DNA of 64,000 nt from Pseudobutyrivibrio sp. MD2005. GTDB taxonomy: Bacteria; Bacillota; Clostridia; Lachnospirales; Lachnospiraceae. Both the position numbers and the translations under genes were made by a program. Below, one piece after another: positions 18,058 through 25,835 of the stretch. Where the stretch lies: assembly GCF_000621865.1 (NCBI RefSeq), contig NZ_JHXE01000012.1:124001-188000 (forward strand), written 5' to 3'. The notes beneath the pieces were generated by a model. It ran no database searches, was not told where the DNA came from, and saw only the letters and a program-made list of their open reading frames with translations. The first letter of the stretch is position 1. The number at the start of each line of letters is the position of its first letter.

Positions 18058-18697
18058 AGCGGGCCCTCCTTTCAATAATTGCTCCCAATAAAGAAACGGG
18101 AAGTAGCATTATCAAGTAAAATACAACTAAAAGGAACAGGCACTCTATAGTCTTTGCATACATTCCTATTAAATCCTTAGCCGTAAACATCAAATCCATC
18201 AAACTGATTGTTGAGAATACTGATGTCTCTTTCAAAAGAAAGATTACATTTGCAAGTAATCCTGGCACGCTCACCGAAACTGCCTGTGGCAGTATCACAT
18301 GATAGAAAGTTTGGCCATTTGTCATTCCTAGGCTCAAAGCACTTTCAGTTTGAATTGTAGGAATTGATTCCAGTCCACTTCGAAAAGTCTCTATCATGTA
18401 GGCTCCACCTAAAAGACCAAGTCCTAAAACACCACAGGTTTCTGCAGTGATTTGTATGCCAACCTTTGGAAGCGCAAAATATATAAAAAATAACTGTACC
18501 AAAAGCGGTGTATTTCTAAATATTTCAATATAAATTCCAGTTATAGTTTTAAGCACTGGTACCTTAAAATGAAGAATGGCAGCGCCAATCAGTCCTAAAA
18601 TCAAGCTTAAGAATATGCCCTGCCATCCAATCTTCAATGTAAGAATTAGTGCTTCTTTATATAACGGAATATACTCTTTAAGTATATCTATATCCAT
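18038..18697 (-). CDS. Amino-acid ABC transporter permease (first subunit)
   Basis: A PAAT-family permease of 219 residues with helices near residues 18-40, 57-75, 85-105 and 185-208. The EAA loop is GMTNGQTFYHVILPQAVSVSVP. It follows the binding-protein gene after a 102-base gap with two hairpins, so permease expression is probably lower than that of the binding protein. Confidence 0.92.
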   Translation of the reverse strand: MDIDILKEYIPLYKEALILTLKIGWQGIFLSLILGLIGAAILHFKVPVLKTITGIYIEIFRNTPLLVQLFFIYFALPKVGIQITAETCGVLGLGLLGGAYMIETFRSGLESIPTIQTESALSLGMTNGQTFYHVILPQAVSVSVPGLLANVIFLLKETSVFSTISLMDLMFTAKDLIGMYAKTIECLFLLVVFYLIMLLPVSLLGAIIERRARYGQFGD

Positions 18698-18749
18698 TAT
18701 TAATCAAATTGCCTTTCGCTTATTTAACTTCTCCACCCTCAACTTGGTT

Positions 18750-18809
18750 AAAATGCAGTCAAAGAAAACTGCATTTTACGCTGAGCAATAATCTGATGAT
18801 TATTGCTCA
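18750..18809 (-). terminator. Two hairpins between binding-protein and permease genes
   Basis: AAAATGCAGT/ACTGCATTTT (18750-18777) and TGAGCAATAAT/ATTATTGCTCA (18782-18809). The second overlaps the last codons of the binding-protein gene. Neither has a strong T-run, so they look like a partial terminator or mRNA 3' stabiliser rather than a full stop. Confidence 0.6.
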
Positions 18810-19681
18810 ACTACTAGCTCATCCTCATAATCTGCGCCGTATGTATCAAGAAGTGTCTCTTCATAGTCAGCATGGAAGAACTGCTCGCCGCCAAGTGTTT
18901 TAATCTCATCATTTAACCATGTGAGAAGTGTCTCATTACCCTTTGTTACTGCTGGAGCAATTGTATCCTGATCACCAAGTGATGGAATTCCAACTGTATA
19001 GCCCTCATTTTCTATCGCAAATGCGATAACCTCTGTATTATCGTTTGCCCATGCAACTCCGTTGCCATTTTCAAATGCTGTCTTTGCCTCTGCATACGCA
19101 TCATACTTCTGAAGCTTGATATCTGGATAATTCTTTGTAAGATATGTCTCTGCTGTTGTTCCTGAAATAACGATAACTTCATCATCAGCGCCTAAATCAT
19201 CAAGGCTTTCTACAACTGCATCATCAGGTGATACAACTCCAAGGGCTACGTTCATATAAGGAAGTGCAAAATCAACTTCCTGGGCACGCTCTTCTGTTAC
19301 TGTGAAATTAGCAAGAATGATATCTACCTTTCCAGTCTGAAGATATTCAATTCTATTAGCAGCTTCAGTTGAAACATAATTGATATCAACACCAAGATCC
19401 TCTCCGATTCTCTCTGCAAAATATACATCATAACCTGCATACTCACCATTCTCATCTACATATCCAAATGGGCTCTTATCAGAAAATACACCGATGTTGA
19501 TAGTTCCGCTTTCCTTAATTTCATCAAGTGTTCTATATCCTGCATTTGAACCTGCTGCCTGTGCTGTTGTGTCATCGCCTGCAGCCTTATCAGATGCTCC
19601 ACCGCATCCTGTAAGTGATGCTGCTAAAAGTCCTGTTACTAAAAGTCCGCTTGTTAATCTCTTTACAAATGTGTTTTTCAT
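18800..19681 (-). CDS. Amino-acid (probably cystine) ABC transporter binding lipoprotein
   Basis: A 293-residue secreted binding protein. It has a lipoprotein signal with lipobox ASLTGC at about residue 26 and a low-complexity linker. The SBP family-3 fold follows, with the FGYVDENGEYAGYDVYFAE and NFTVTEERAQEVDFALPY regions that mark polar amino-acid binders. The operon and the sulphur operator suggest cystine. RBS AGAGGAT precedes the ATG. Confidence 0.92.
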   Translation of the reverse strand: MKNTFVKRLTSGLLVTGLLAASLTGCGGASDKAAGDDTTAQAAGSNAGYRTLDEIKESGTINIGVFSDKSPFGYVDENGEYAGYDVYFAERIGEDLGVDINYVSTEAANRIEYLQTGKVDIILANFTVTEERAQEVDFALPYMNVALGVVSPDDAVVESLDDLGADDEVIVISGTTAETYLTKNYPDIKLQKYDAYAEAKTAFENGNGVAWANDNTEVIAFAIENEGYTVGIPSLGDQDTIAPAVTKGNETLLTWLNDEIKTLGGEQFFHADYEETLLDTYGADYEDELVVEQ

Positions 19682-19705
19682 TTTTTAATCCTCTTTTCTA
19701 TATTT

Positions 19706-20323
19706 TTATGCGCTTAATTTTTCAAAAATCGCCCCCGCGAGAAGCCTATGACCTTCTGCATCCATATGCTCCTGATCCAATTCTGAAGGCTTCGCCACAT
19801 CAGATGCTGCCAAAAACTTACAATCATATTCCTCTGCCAACTTCTGAAATACAGCCTTTAATTCTTTGGAGGTAACCACTGAGTTTTCATTAAATTCAGG
19901 ATCATACTGTTTCATCCAAACTCTTTCCCCCAGATGAATAGGTGATATCAAAATGATTTCCATATCACTTTTATATGCTCTAATTTGTTTAAGGAGAATT
20001 TCTATGCCTCTACCAATTACGGTAGCGCTTGCATTATATATAGTTTTGCAATCGTTAGTTCCAAGCATTAGTACCACTGTATCGATAGGATAATGTGACT
20101 CTAAGAAAACCGGTAAGTAAAGAGAGCCATTTCTTCCGATGCGAGTGTTATCCTCGAAAACTGTCGTTCTTCCACAAAGCCCTTCCTCGACGATTCTGTA
20201 ATCATTCGTTCCAAGCTTCTTAGTAAGAATTCCTGTCCAACGATCATCGCTTGAATATCTATCACCATTATCTGGTCTAAGTCCGTATGTATTTGAATCA
20301 CCAAAGCATAAAATGTTTTTCAT
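19706..20323 (-). CDS. SGNH/GDSL-family hydrolase
   Basis: A 205-residue cytosolic esterase-type protein. Block I FGDSNTYG carries the catalytic Ser, block III GTNDCK the oxyanion Asn, and the C-terminal DAEGHR the catalytic Asp/His pair. It resembles arylesterase/acyl-hydrolase SGNH enzymes. It is the first gene of the operon with the cystine-type ABC transporter and lies directly behind an Rrf2-type operator, so it may hydrolyse an O-acetyl or thioester compound in sulphur salvage; the substrate is unknown. AAGGAGG lies before the ATG. Confidence 0.88.
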   Translation of the reverse strand: MKNILCFGDSNTYGLRPDNGDRYSSDDRWTGILTKKLGTNDYRIVEEGLCGRTTVFEDNTRIGRNGSLYLPVFLESHYPIDTVVLMLGTNDCKTIYNASATVIGRGIEILLKQIRAYKSDMEIILISPIHLGERVWMKQYDPEFNENSVVTSKELKAVFQKLAEEYDCKFLAASDVAKPSELDQEHMDAEGHRLLAGAIFEKLSA

Positions 20324-20356
20324 GTGTTACCTCCTTTCTCGTTTGCTATGTCAGAT

Positions 20357-20385
20357 ATATTAAACCACATTACCTACTAGGTCAA
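20357..20385 (-). promoter_or_regulatory. Promoter of the SGNH-ABC operon
   Basis: TTGACC (20380-20385) and TAATAT (20357-20362) with a 17-base spacer on the minus strand. As at metY, the -35 box lies within the operator. Confidence 0.7.
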
Positions 20386-20390
20386 TAGGT
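20372..20390 (-). promoter_or_regulatory. Rrf2-type sulphur operator, SGNH-ABC operon
   Basis: Sense ACCTATTGACCTAGTAGGT, identical to the metY site. It covers the -35 region. Confidence 0.8.
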
Positions 20391-20417
20391 TTTATAATCG
20401 CAAAAAATAATAGCTGC

Positions 20418-20436
20418 TTCTCAATTATATTTATAG
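20418..20436. promoter_or_regulatory. Upstream half-dyad at the SGNH-ABC promoter
   Basis: Plus strand TTCTCAATTATATTTATAG. One half matches the CTATARAT dyad half-site; the other half is degenerate. It sits at the same 32-base distance from the -35 box as the full dyads at the other promoters. Confidence 0.45.
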
Positions 20437-20439
20437 CCA

Positions 20440-20939
20440 CAAGCATTCACAGCCATGCTGTGCCCTGCCCCCTCTAACCTCCTACTGCTGCTCACATGAG
20501 GGGCGGACATTGAAGTTTATAGTGTACTTTTCAGACTGAGGGGACTTGGTTTCATATTCCGCTTGCTAAGTAACATGACAAAGCAGGTTTTGCATATATA
20601 ATCACCGTGGCACATTCAACATCGTGTTTTAAGTGACCACTTGCGCTGCCGTCCATGGCAGCGCATGCTTATATATTGCAAAACCTGCTTTTATGTTACT
20701 AAGCTCGCTTCAAAATCAACCAAGTCCCCCTCAGTCTAAGAAGTACAATTTATACTATGTTGTGTGTCCGCCAATTAAAAACATTGTTTCAAACTGTACA
20801 GACCTGCAAAAGACACATGTAAATAAGGATGCCTAAATGGTCCATTAGAAAAACGTAATATTCATGCAATGTCCCCCCTCATGTGAGCAGCAGCCGACGG
20901 TTAGAGTGGGCAGGGCCCTATAAAAACTGTGAATGCTTG
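20440..20939. repeat. 500-bp nested fold-back element, possible large structured RNA
   Basis: Paired arms, outside to inside: 20440-20452 with 20927-20939 (13/13); 20462-20479 with 20899-20916 (17/18); 20485-20511 with 20868-20893; 20523-20551 with 20718-20747; 20569-20601 with 20669-20700; apex TGCGCTGCC (20642-20650) with GGCAGCGCA (20657-20665). A roughly 110-base segment (20757-20867) is unpaired on the right side only. It fills the 696-base gap between two divergent, Rrf2-controlled promoters. The only ORF inside (67 codons) crosses the arms and is not convincing. It could be a structural RNA or a non-autonomous mobile element. Confidence 0.8.
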
Positions 20940-20949
20940 CAATCAATGA

Positions 20950-20979
20950 TTGCAATTACCTACTTACCTATCGTAAAAT
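20950..20979 (+). promoter_or_regulatory. Promoter of the rrf2 gene
   Basis: TTGCAA (20950-20955) and TAAAAT (20974-20979) with an 18-base spacer. The -10 box lies inside the palindrome at 20966-20983. Confidence 0.5.
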
Positions 20980-20983
20980 AGGT
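20966..20983. promoter_or_regulatory. Probable Rrf2 autoregulatory operator
   Basis: ACCTATCGTAAAATAGGT: perfect 6-bp arms ACCTAT/ATAGGT, the same half-sites as the other sulphur operators but one base shorter in total. It overlaps the predicted rrf2 -10 box. Confidence 0.65.
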
Positions 20984-21019
20984 TAATAAAGATATTAAAA
21001 AAATATAGGAGGAGCAAAT

Positions 21020-21421
21020 ATGTTTAGTACAAAAGGACGATACGCGCTTCGTGTCATGATAGATTTAGCACAGCAGAATCCTGAAGAATATATTCCTCTT
21101 AAGGATATTGCTGAACGTCAAGATATTTCAAAGAAGTATTTAGAGATTATAGTTAAAGAGCTTGTTCATGGTGGACTTGTTGCTGGTGTAAGTGGCAAGG
21201 GAGGTGGCTACAAGCTTACAAGAAAGCCTGATGAGTATTCTATTGGAGAGATTATAGAGCTGTTAGAAGGAAGCCTCGCACCCGTTGCTTGTCTTGCAGA
21301 TGGCGCAACTGATTGCCCTCGGGAAAATGTGTGCAAGACGCTTCCTATGTGGACTGAATTTTATCTACTTGAAAGAGATTTCTTCTATGGAAAGAAGCTC
21401 AGTGATTTGGTTAATTCCTAG
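21020..21421 (+). CDS. Rrf2-family transcriptional regulator (CymR/IscR-like)
   Basis: A 133-residue winged-helix regulator. The N-terminus FSTKGRYALRVMIDLAQ, the recognition region QDISKKYLEIIVKEL and the wing GLVAGVSGKGGGYKL are typical of Rrf2. Near residue 95 there are three cysteines spaced C-x7-C-x5-C, close to the cluster-ligand pattern of IscR, so a labile Fe-S cluster is possible. Alternatively it acts like CymR with a cysteine-synthase partner. Palindromes built from CCTAT/ATAGG are found at its own promoter and before at least six sulphur units, which makes it the likely regulator of the region. AGGAGG precedes the ATG. Confidence 0.92.
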   Translation: MFSTKGRYALRVMIDLAQQNPEEYIPLKDIAERQDISKKYLEIIVKELVHGGLVAGVSGKGGGYKLTRKPDEYSIGEIIELLEGSLAPVACLADGATDCPRENVCKTLPMWTEFYLLERDFFYGKKLSDLVNS

Positions 21422-21423
21422 GG

Positions 21424-22362
21424 CTAGAAATCAAATAAATTCATTTGATTGTCAATCCAGGATTTCTGTGGGACATCATGAATGATATCGTCTTTACGAT
21501 AATTGCCCACTAAGAATGGTGAATTATCATCGTGTAGCCTGTTGTTTTGGGCAACATAATCAAGATCATTATTGGCGTAACAATACCTGCAAAAATGCTT
21601 ACATGTATCATATGCACCTATGTCTGCTCCTAAGTAGCAGGCGCAGGTTGCACGAGCAGGTTTGACATTTGATTTTGGTGCGATGATGTGTGCATCTATT
21701 GCTTTTTCATACATTTCTACTGTCATGCATCCGCTGCAATCAGCACCATATCTACCTAAAAAATCGCCTTCGGCACAAGGCTTTACTACCATGTCATTTT
21801 TTGCAGCTATCTCAATTATTTTCTGACCAAGCCTCACTTTGTCATCAGCCAATACTGGCACAGCTTCGGGAAAATTTCTCTTTACCTTGTCATATATATC
21901 AATAAAGCTTATTACTACATGATTGGTGTAACCTCGCAGGTTTGCAGCCATCTTCGTAAAAGCTTCAATGTGAAAATCCACTGTATATTTCTCATCAATA
22001 AAGATTGGGTCGTAGCGCCACCCGATTCGATTGATACCAACAGTCTTAGACAAAAACTTAAAGGATTCCATTACTGTAGATTTCTCTGGAACACCTGGCT
22101 CAATGTCTTTTCCATAAGGCGTGATTGTGATGTACCAATACTGTCCATATTCTTTTACAAGATTCAAGTACGGAAAAAAAGGTGCTGGATTCTTGCTGCA
22201 AAAGCCAATAGCATCCACCACCTCTGGATTCAATTTGTACCTACTTACCTGGGTAGGATTATAAGGATTACGCACGCATACCATGCCTTCCTTCAGCCTG
22301 TTTGCCAACCATTTAGGAAAAAAGGCCGGTATATCGGTGCGTTGCCCCGTATTAATAATCAT
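21424..22362 (-). CDS. DUF1848 family protein
   Basis: A 312-residue protein recognised as DUF1848 from RTDIPAFFPKWLANRL, VRNPYNPTQVSRYKL and IGFCSKNPAP near the N-terminus. Cysteines cluster at the C-terminus as CKHFCRYCYAN, preceded by others in CSGC and CACYLGAD. The pattern suggests Fe-S binding with a distant likeness to radical-SAM spore-photoproduct-lyase proteins. Function is unknown. It is the last gene of the minus-strand sulphur/sirohaem operon, 10 bases after cobA-hemD, and meets rrf2 tail to tail with 2 bases between stops. Confidence 0.82.
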   Translation of the reverse strand: MIINTGQRTDIPAFFPKWLANRLKEGMVCVRNPYNPTQVSRYKLNPEVVDAIGFCSKNPAPFFPYLNLVKEYGQYWYITITPYGKDIEPGVPEKSTVMESFKFLSKTVGINRIGWRYDPIFIDEKYTVDFHIEAFTKMAANLRGYTNHVVISFIDIYDKVKRNFPEAVPVLADDKVRLGQKIIEIAAKNDMVVKPCAEGDFLGRYGADCSGCMTVEMYEKAIDAHIIAPKSNVKPARATCACYLGADIGAYDTCKHFCRYCYANNDLDYVAQNNRLHDDNSPFLVGNYRKDDIIHDVPQKSWIDNQMNLFDF

Positions 22363-22372
22363 TTTCTTATCC

Positions 22373-23884
22373 TTAATAACTTTCTATTAACAATTCGACT
22401 AAAGCTGAATATGACGATTCACTAGATTCTATTATATCATCAAATCCATTTTTTCTAATTTCATTACTGCAGCTTTTTCCGATAGAGTATATATAAAATG
22501 GAAGCTGCCCTCCTAGCGCATCTATACTTATGCTAGCTGCGCTTCCACTTGTAAATATAGCCCCATCACAGTTCATTATATCTGCTTTATGACTGTCATC
22601 TATTGTAAAGGAATTTGGCACATTTTCATAGCTTACAACTTTAGTAAGATTAAAGCGTTCGCTAAGATTATCTTCAAATCCACCTGCTTGCTTGGCCGCA
22701 CAAATCCAGTAAACATCAGAAGATAGTGTCACTCTTCTATTGATAACATCTGCCAAATCTTTTCCAGACTGCTTCGTAGATACGATATCTGCACGAATAC
22801 CGAATGAAGCTAATGTGTCATAGGTCTTCTTGCCAACAACTGCAAAATGGCAGTTGTGGATGGCACGCAAATCCTTTCCAGCTACCTCGAACAGATTATA
22901 GAAAAAAGCTTTGACACCGTTTGCGCTGGTGAAAGCAATAATGTCATTTTCTGTCATCTTGCTTAGAAAGCTTAAGTCGATACCCTTTGGCATAATCTTT
23001 CCTGTTTTAATGGAAATTATTTCTGCACCATTTTCCATAAGCTTCGATTCAAGCTCATTAGTAGAAGCAGGCTTTCTTTCCTTTAACGAATACTCAAAGC
23101 TTTCTATCTTTGGCAGAAAATATTTACGACCAAACAATGGCCGCTTTTCGAAGAAATTGAGAGTGTCCGATAGCTTTACTACCTCACCAACCACAATGAT
23201 TGCTGGAGATTCCAATTCAGCTTCCACCACAAGCTTCTCTATTGTCTCTAAAGTGCCAACGCACTTCTTTTGATGATTTGTGGTTCCGTTTGAAACAACC
23301 GCCACTGGAGTGTCACTACTTCTACCTACATTAAGTAATCCCTGCGCAATTTCTCCCACATGGGCCAGTCCCATCAGAAAAACAAGGGTAATCTTCTCAT
23401 CTGTCAGCTTGCTATAATCAATATCTGTTGCCTTATCTTTTCTACTGTGGGCTGTGATGACCTGAAAACCTTTGGCAAGTCCTCTATGAGTGATTGGAAT
23501 GCCCGCTGCTGATAGTGCTGCAACCGAAGAACTAATTCCTGGAATAACTTCCACTTCAATTCCTTTATCAATGAGATATAAGGCTTCCTCTCCACCTCTT
23601 CCAAATACATATGGATCACCGCCCTTAAGGCGAACTACTAATTTATGCTCACAGGCTTTCTTAAACAAAAGCTCATTGATCTCATCCTGTGGAATTACAT
23701 GAAAATGATTCTCTTTGCCAACAAAAATCTTTTCACACCCTTGCGGCGTCAAATCTAAAAAACCTTCATTTAAAAGACGATCATAAATTACACAATCTGC
23801 CTGTTTTAGAATTTCTGCTCCTTTTAAAGTGAGCAGGCCCCATTCTCCAGGACCTGCTCCAAGTAAAACAACTTTTCCACTCAC
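22373..23884 (-). CDS. cobA-hemD: Uroporphyrinogen-III methyltransferase / uroporphyrinogen-III synthase fusion
   Basis: Two enzymes in one 503-residue chain. Residues 1 to about 245 are the SUMT methyltransferase, with GAGPGEWGLLTLKG, GGDPYVFGRGGEE and a SAM-binding VVSNGTT region. Residues from about 255 are a HemD-type synthase with TSANGVKAFF and ITSGSAAS-like segments. Together they cyclise hydroxymethylbilane and methylate it to precorrin-2, the sirohaem and cobalamin precursor. The GTG start overlaps the hemC stop (TAGTG), with GGAGG 8 bases upstream. In this operon the product most likely feeds the sirohaem of the sulphite reductase. No precorrin-2 dehydrogenase/chelatase gene is present in the window. 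Confidence 0.94.
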   Translation of the reverse strand: MSGKVVLLGAGPGEWGLLTLKGAEILKQADCVIYDRLLNEGFLDLTPQGCEKIFVGKENHFHVIPQDEINELLFKKACEHKLVVRLKGGDPYVFGRGGEEALYLIDKGIEVEVIPGISSSVAALSAAGIPITHRGLAKGFQVITAHSRKDKATDIDYSKLTDEKITLVFLMGLAHVGEIAQGLLNVGRSSDTPVAVVSNGTTNHQKKCVGTLETIEKLVVEAELESPAIIVVGEVVKLSDTLNFFEKRPLFGRKYFLPKIESFEYSLKERKPASTNELESKLMENGAEIISIKTGKIMPKGIDLSFLSKMTENDIIAFTSANGVKAFFYNLFEVAGKDLRAIHNCHFAVVGKKTYDTLASFGIRADIVSTKQSGKDLADVINRRVTLSSDVYWICAAKQAGGFEDNLSERFNLTKVVSYENVPNSFTIDDSHKADIMNCDGAIFTSGSAASISIDALGGQLPFYIYSIGKSCSNEIRKNGFDDIIESSESSYSALVELLIESY

Positions 23885-24807
23885 TATTTATCCTCCAGCT
23901 GTCTTCTGATATCAGAAACAGCCCTATCTATCAATTCCTCTGTAGCATCAGCCGCTATCACTTTGGTGTTTGCAAGCCTGCTGCCATCCTCAGTTCCAAA
24001 TAAGGCTCTAAGCTCATAACCATCCGATGTAACACTGGCGTAAGCGCCTATTGGCAAATGACAGTCGCCACCTATCTTTTTAAGGAATCCTCTCTCCAAA
24101 AATGTAATATTTTTGATTGTATCGTCGGAGAATGAATTCACCATATCAAGCAAATCTTTATTATCACCCTTTAGCTCTATAGCGAGTGTGCCCTGCGCTG
24201 GAGCCGGAATCATTTCATCCACATCAAAATATGCTGATATTTCATCTGCTCGGCCAATTCGCTTTATGCCTGCCGCTGCAATTACGATTCCATCTAAGTG
24301 AGTGCCATCCTCGAGGCCCTCTCTTAGCTTTCTAATTCTTGTATCAATGTTTCCTCTGATTGGAAAAATATTAATATCTGGACGAAGTGATAAAAGCTGA
24401 TATGAACGCCTTTTGCTTCCTGTGGCAATATTTGCCCCCTTAGGCAGTTCATCAAGGGATTTTACTTTCTTACCATTTATAGGATTAAGAATCAGAACAT
24501 CCCTGGCATCTTCCCTATTCCATGGATCTGCAAATATCAGTCCCTCTTTTATAGAATCTGGCATATCCTTCATGGAATGCACCGCAAGCTGTATCTCATC
24601 ATTAAGTAATGCCTGCTCAATTTCTTCTGTAAAAATTCCCTTTGAACCGATTGCATCTAGTGGCCTTGTCTGGTCCAAATCACCTGTTGTTTTTATAACC
24701 ACTATCTCGTACTCATTATCTGGAAATCTTTCCTTTAATGTATCAAGGACATAATTTGCCTGAGCTAAGGCCAGTTTCGAGCCACGTGTTCCTATCTTAA
24801 TATTCAT
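23884..24807 (-). CDS. hemC: Hydroxymethylbilane synthase (porphobilinogen deaminase)
   Basis: Polymerises four porphobilinogens; 307 residues. The start IGTRGSKLALAQANYV and the region VHSMKDMP are diagnostic, and the dipyrromethane-cofactor cysteine lies in KIGGDCHLPIGAYA. It is coupled to cobA-hemD and follows bioY2 by 8 bases. hemA, hemL and hemB are not in the window. Confidence 0.95.
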   Translation of the reverse strand: MNIKIGTRGSKLALAQANYVLDTLKERFPDNEYEIVVIKTTGDLDQTRPLDAIGSKGIFTEEIEQALLNDEIQLAVHSMKDMPDSIKEGLIFADPWNREDARDVLILNPINGKKVKSLDELPKGANIATGSKRRSYQLLSLRPDINIFPIRGNIDTRIRKLREGLEDGTHLDGIVIAAAGIKRIGRADEISAYFDVDEMIPAPAQGTLAIELKGDNKDLLDMVNSFSDDTIKNITFLERGFLKKIGGDCHLPIGAYASVTSDGYELRALFGTEDGSRLANTKVIAADATEELIDRAVSDIRRQLEDK

Positions 24808-24815
24808 TATTACCT

Positions 24816-25388
24816 CTATGCATTTACTAAAACTATTTTCTTAAATGCAGGTATGAGCTGTGCCGAAAGGCTTGCTGCCAATACACATAGTATGAAATCC
24901 GGCAACACAGTAATTAGGCAATACTGAACCACTACTACTGCAAAAGACACTGCTTCACCCACATATAGATTCTTTATTAAATAAAAATATACCGCACCTA
25001 CACTGTAATATGCAATAAGTCCAATGGTTGCCGGAATAATAAGATAAAGCAGATTTTTGGATGGTAGCTTTTCAGTGTAGTATCCAATTAAAAATGCAGC
25101 TAAAATAAATCCTAATAAAAAACCAAATCCTGGGCGTAAAACATAGCCAATTCCACCACCTGCTGCAAAAACAGGAACTCCCGCAAGACCAACTAATATA
25201 TATGTCAATACGCTAAGACTTCCTAGCTTTTTGCCAAGGATAAATCCTGCTAATAATACAAATAGCCACTGAAAAGTAAAGTGCATTGTATAAAGTGGTA
25301 AAGGGATATCTATTTTAATAAAAGCTCCCACTGTTATAAGTGCTGCAAATAATCCTACAAATGATATTTCTCTTGCTGTTAATTTCAT
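24816..25388 (-). CDS. BioY-family ECF substrate-binding protein, second copy
   Basis: A 190-residue six-helix membrane protein with the BioY pattern: IDIPLPLYTMHFTFQWLFV, then GLAGVPVFAAGGGIGYVLRP. It is only distantly similar to the BirA-controlled BioY at 13364-13930. It is embedded between the JAMM protease and hemC genes in a sulphur/sirohaem operon and has no BirA box, so it may carry biotin under other control or another small molecule. AGGAGAA precedes its ATG. Confidence 0.85.
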   Translation of the reverse strand: MKLTAREISFVGLFAALITVGAFIKIDIPLPLYTMHFTFQWLFVLLAGFILGKKLGSLSVLTYILVGLAGVPVFAAGGGIGYVLRPGFGFLLGFILAAFLIGYYTEKLPSKNLLYLIIPATIGLIAYYSVGAVYFYLIKNLYVGEAVSFAVVVVQYCLITVLPDFILCVLAASLSAQLIPAFKKIVLVNA

Positions 25389-25403
25389 TCAATTTCTCCT
25401 CAT

Positions 25404-25835
25404 CTAGTAATAATACTTTTCTGAAATGATTCTTAGATCTTCTTTTTCTACATTTTTATCTTCTATATGAAAGCTATTAAGCACCGGATTTGCTGCCATT
25501 AATGATAAAATCATATAACTGGCCTTGGAATCAAAGGCCAACCTAATGTCCTCTTCCGAAGGTCTCGACGGAGACTCTGGATGAGAATGCCAATTGCCTA
25601 ATGGCTTTAAATCAAGACTTCGCATATCCTTAATTGCCAACATCTGATCTTTAGGGTCAAGAGTAAAATGGTCAGTAGAATGATCAATATTCTCTAAGTA
25701 GTATATCTTTTCTACAGTAAACCCGCCATCTTTTTCTTTTCCTGCAAGCAATCCACAGGCCTCTTCAGGAAGATGTTCAGTTGCATATGCTACAAGTTCA
25801 TCGTATATACGATAATCCATTCTAATTATTTTCAT
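25404..25835 (-). CDS. hcyD: JAMM/MPN+ metalloprotease, HcyD/Mec+-like
   Basis: A 143-residue JAMM peptidase. The zinc motif is complete: a Glu in EEACGLLAG, then H-S-H followed by ten residues and Asp in NWHSHPESPSRPSEED. Family members remove a residue from the C-terminus of ubiquitin-like sulphur carriers (HcyD, QbsD) or release cysteine from CysO (Mec+). Here the neighbouring carrier ends in GGGC, so trimming the last Cys is the predicted job. ATG 25835 with GAGGT upstream lies 14 bases inside the end of the E1-like gene. Confidence 0.88.
   Translation of the reverse strand: MKIIRMDYRIYDELVAYATEHLPEEACGLLAGKEKDGGFTVEKIYYLENIDHSTDHFTLDPKDQMLAIKDMRSLDLKPLGNWHSHPESPSRPSEEDIRLAFDSKASYMILSLMAANPVLNSFHIEDKNVEKEDLRIISEKYYY

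Noticed and set aside
20633-20836. 67-codon ORF on the plus strand
   Set aside because: It runs across both arms of the fold-back element, has no ribosome-binding site and no recognisable protein features.
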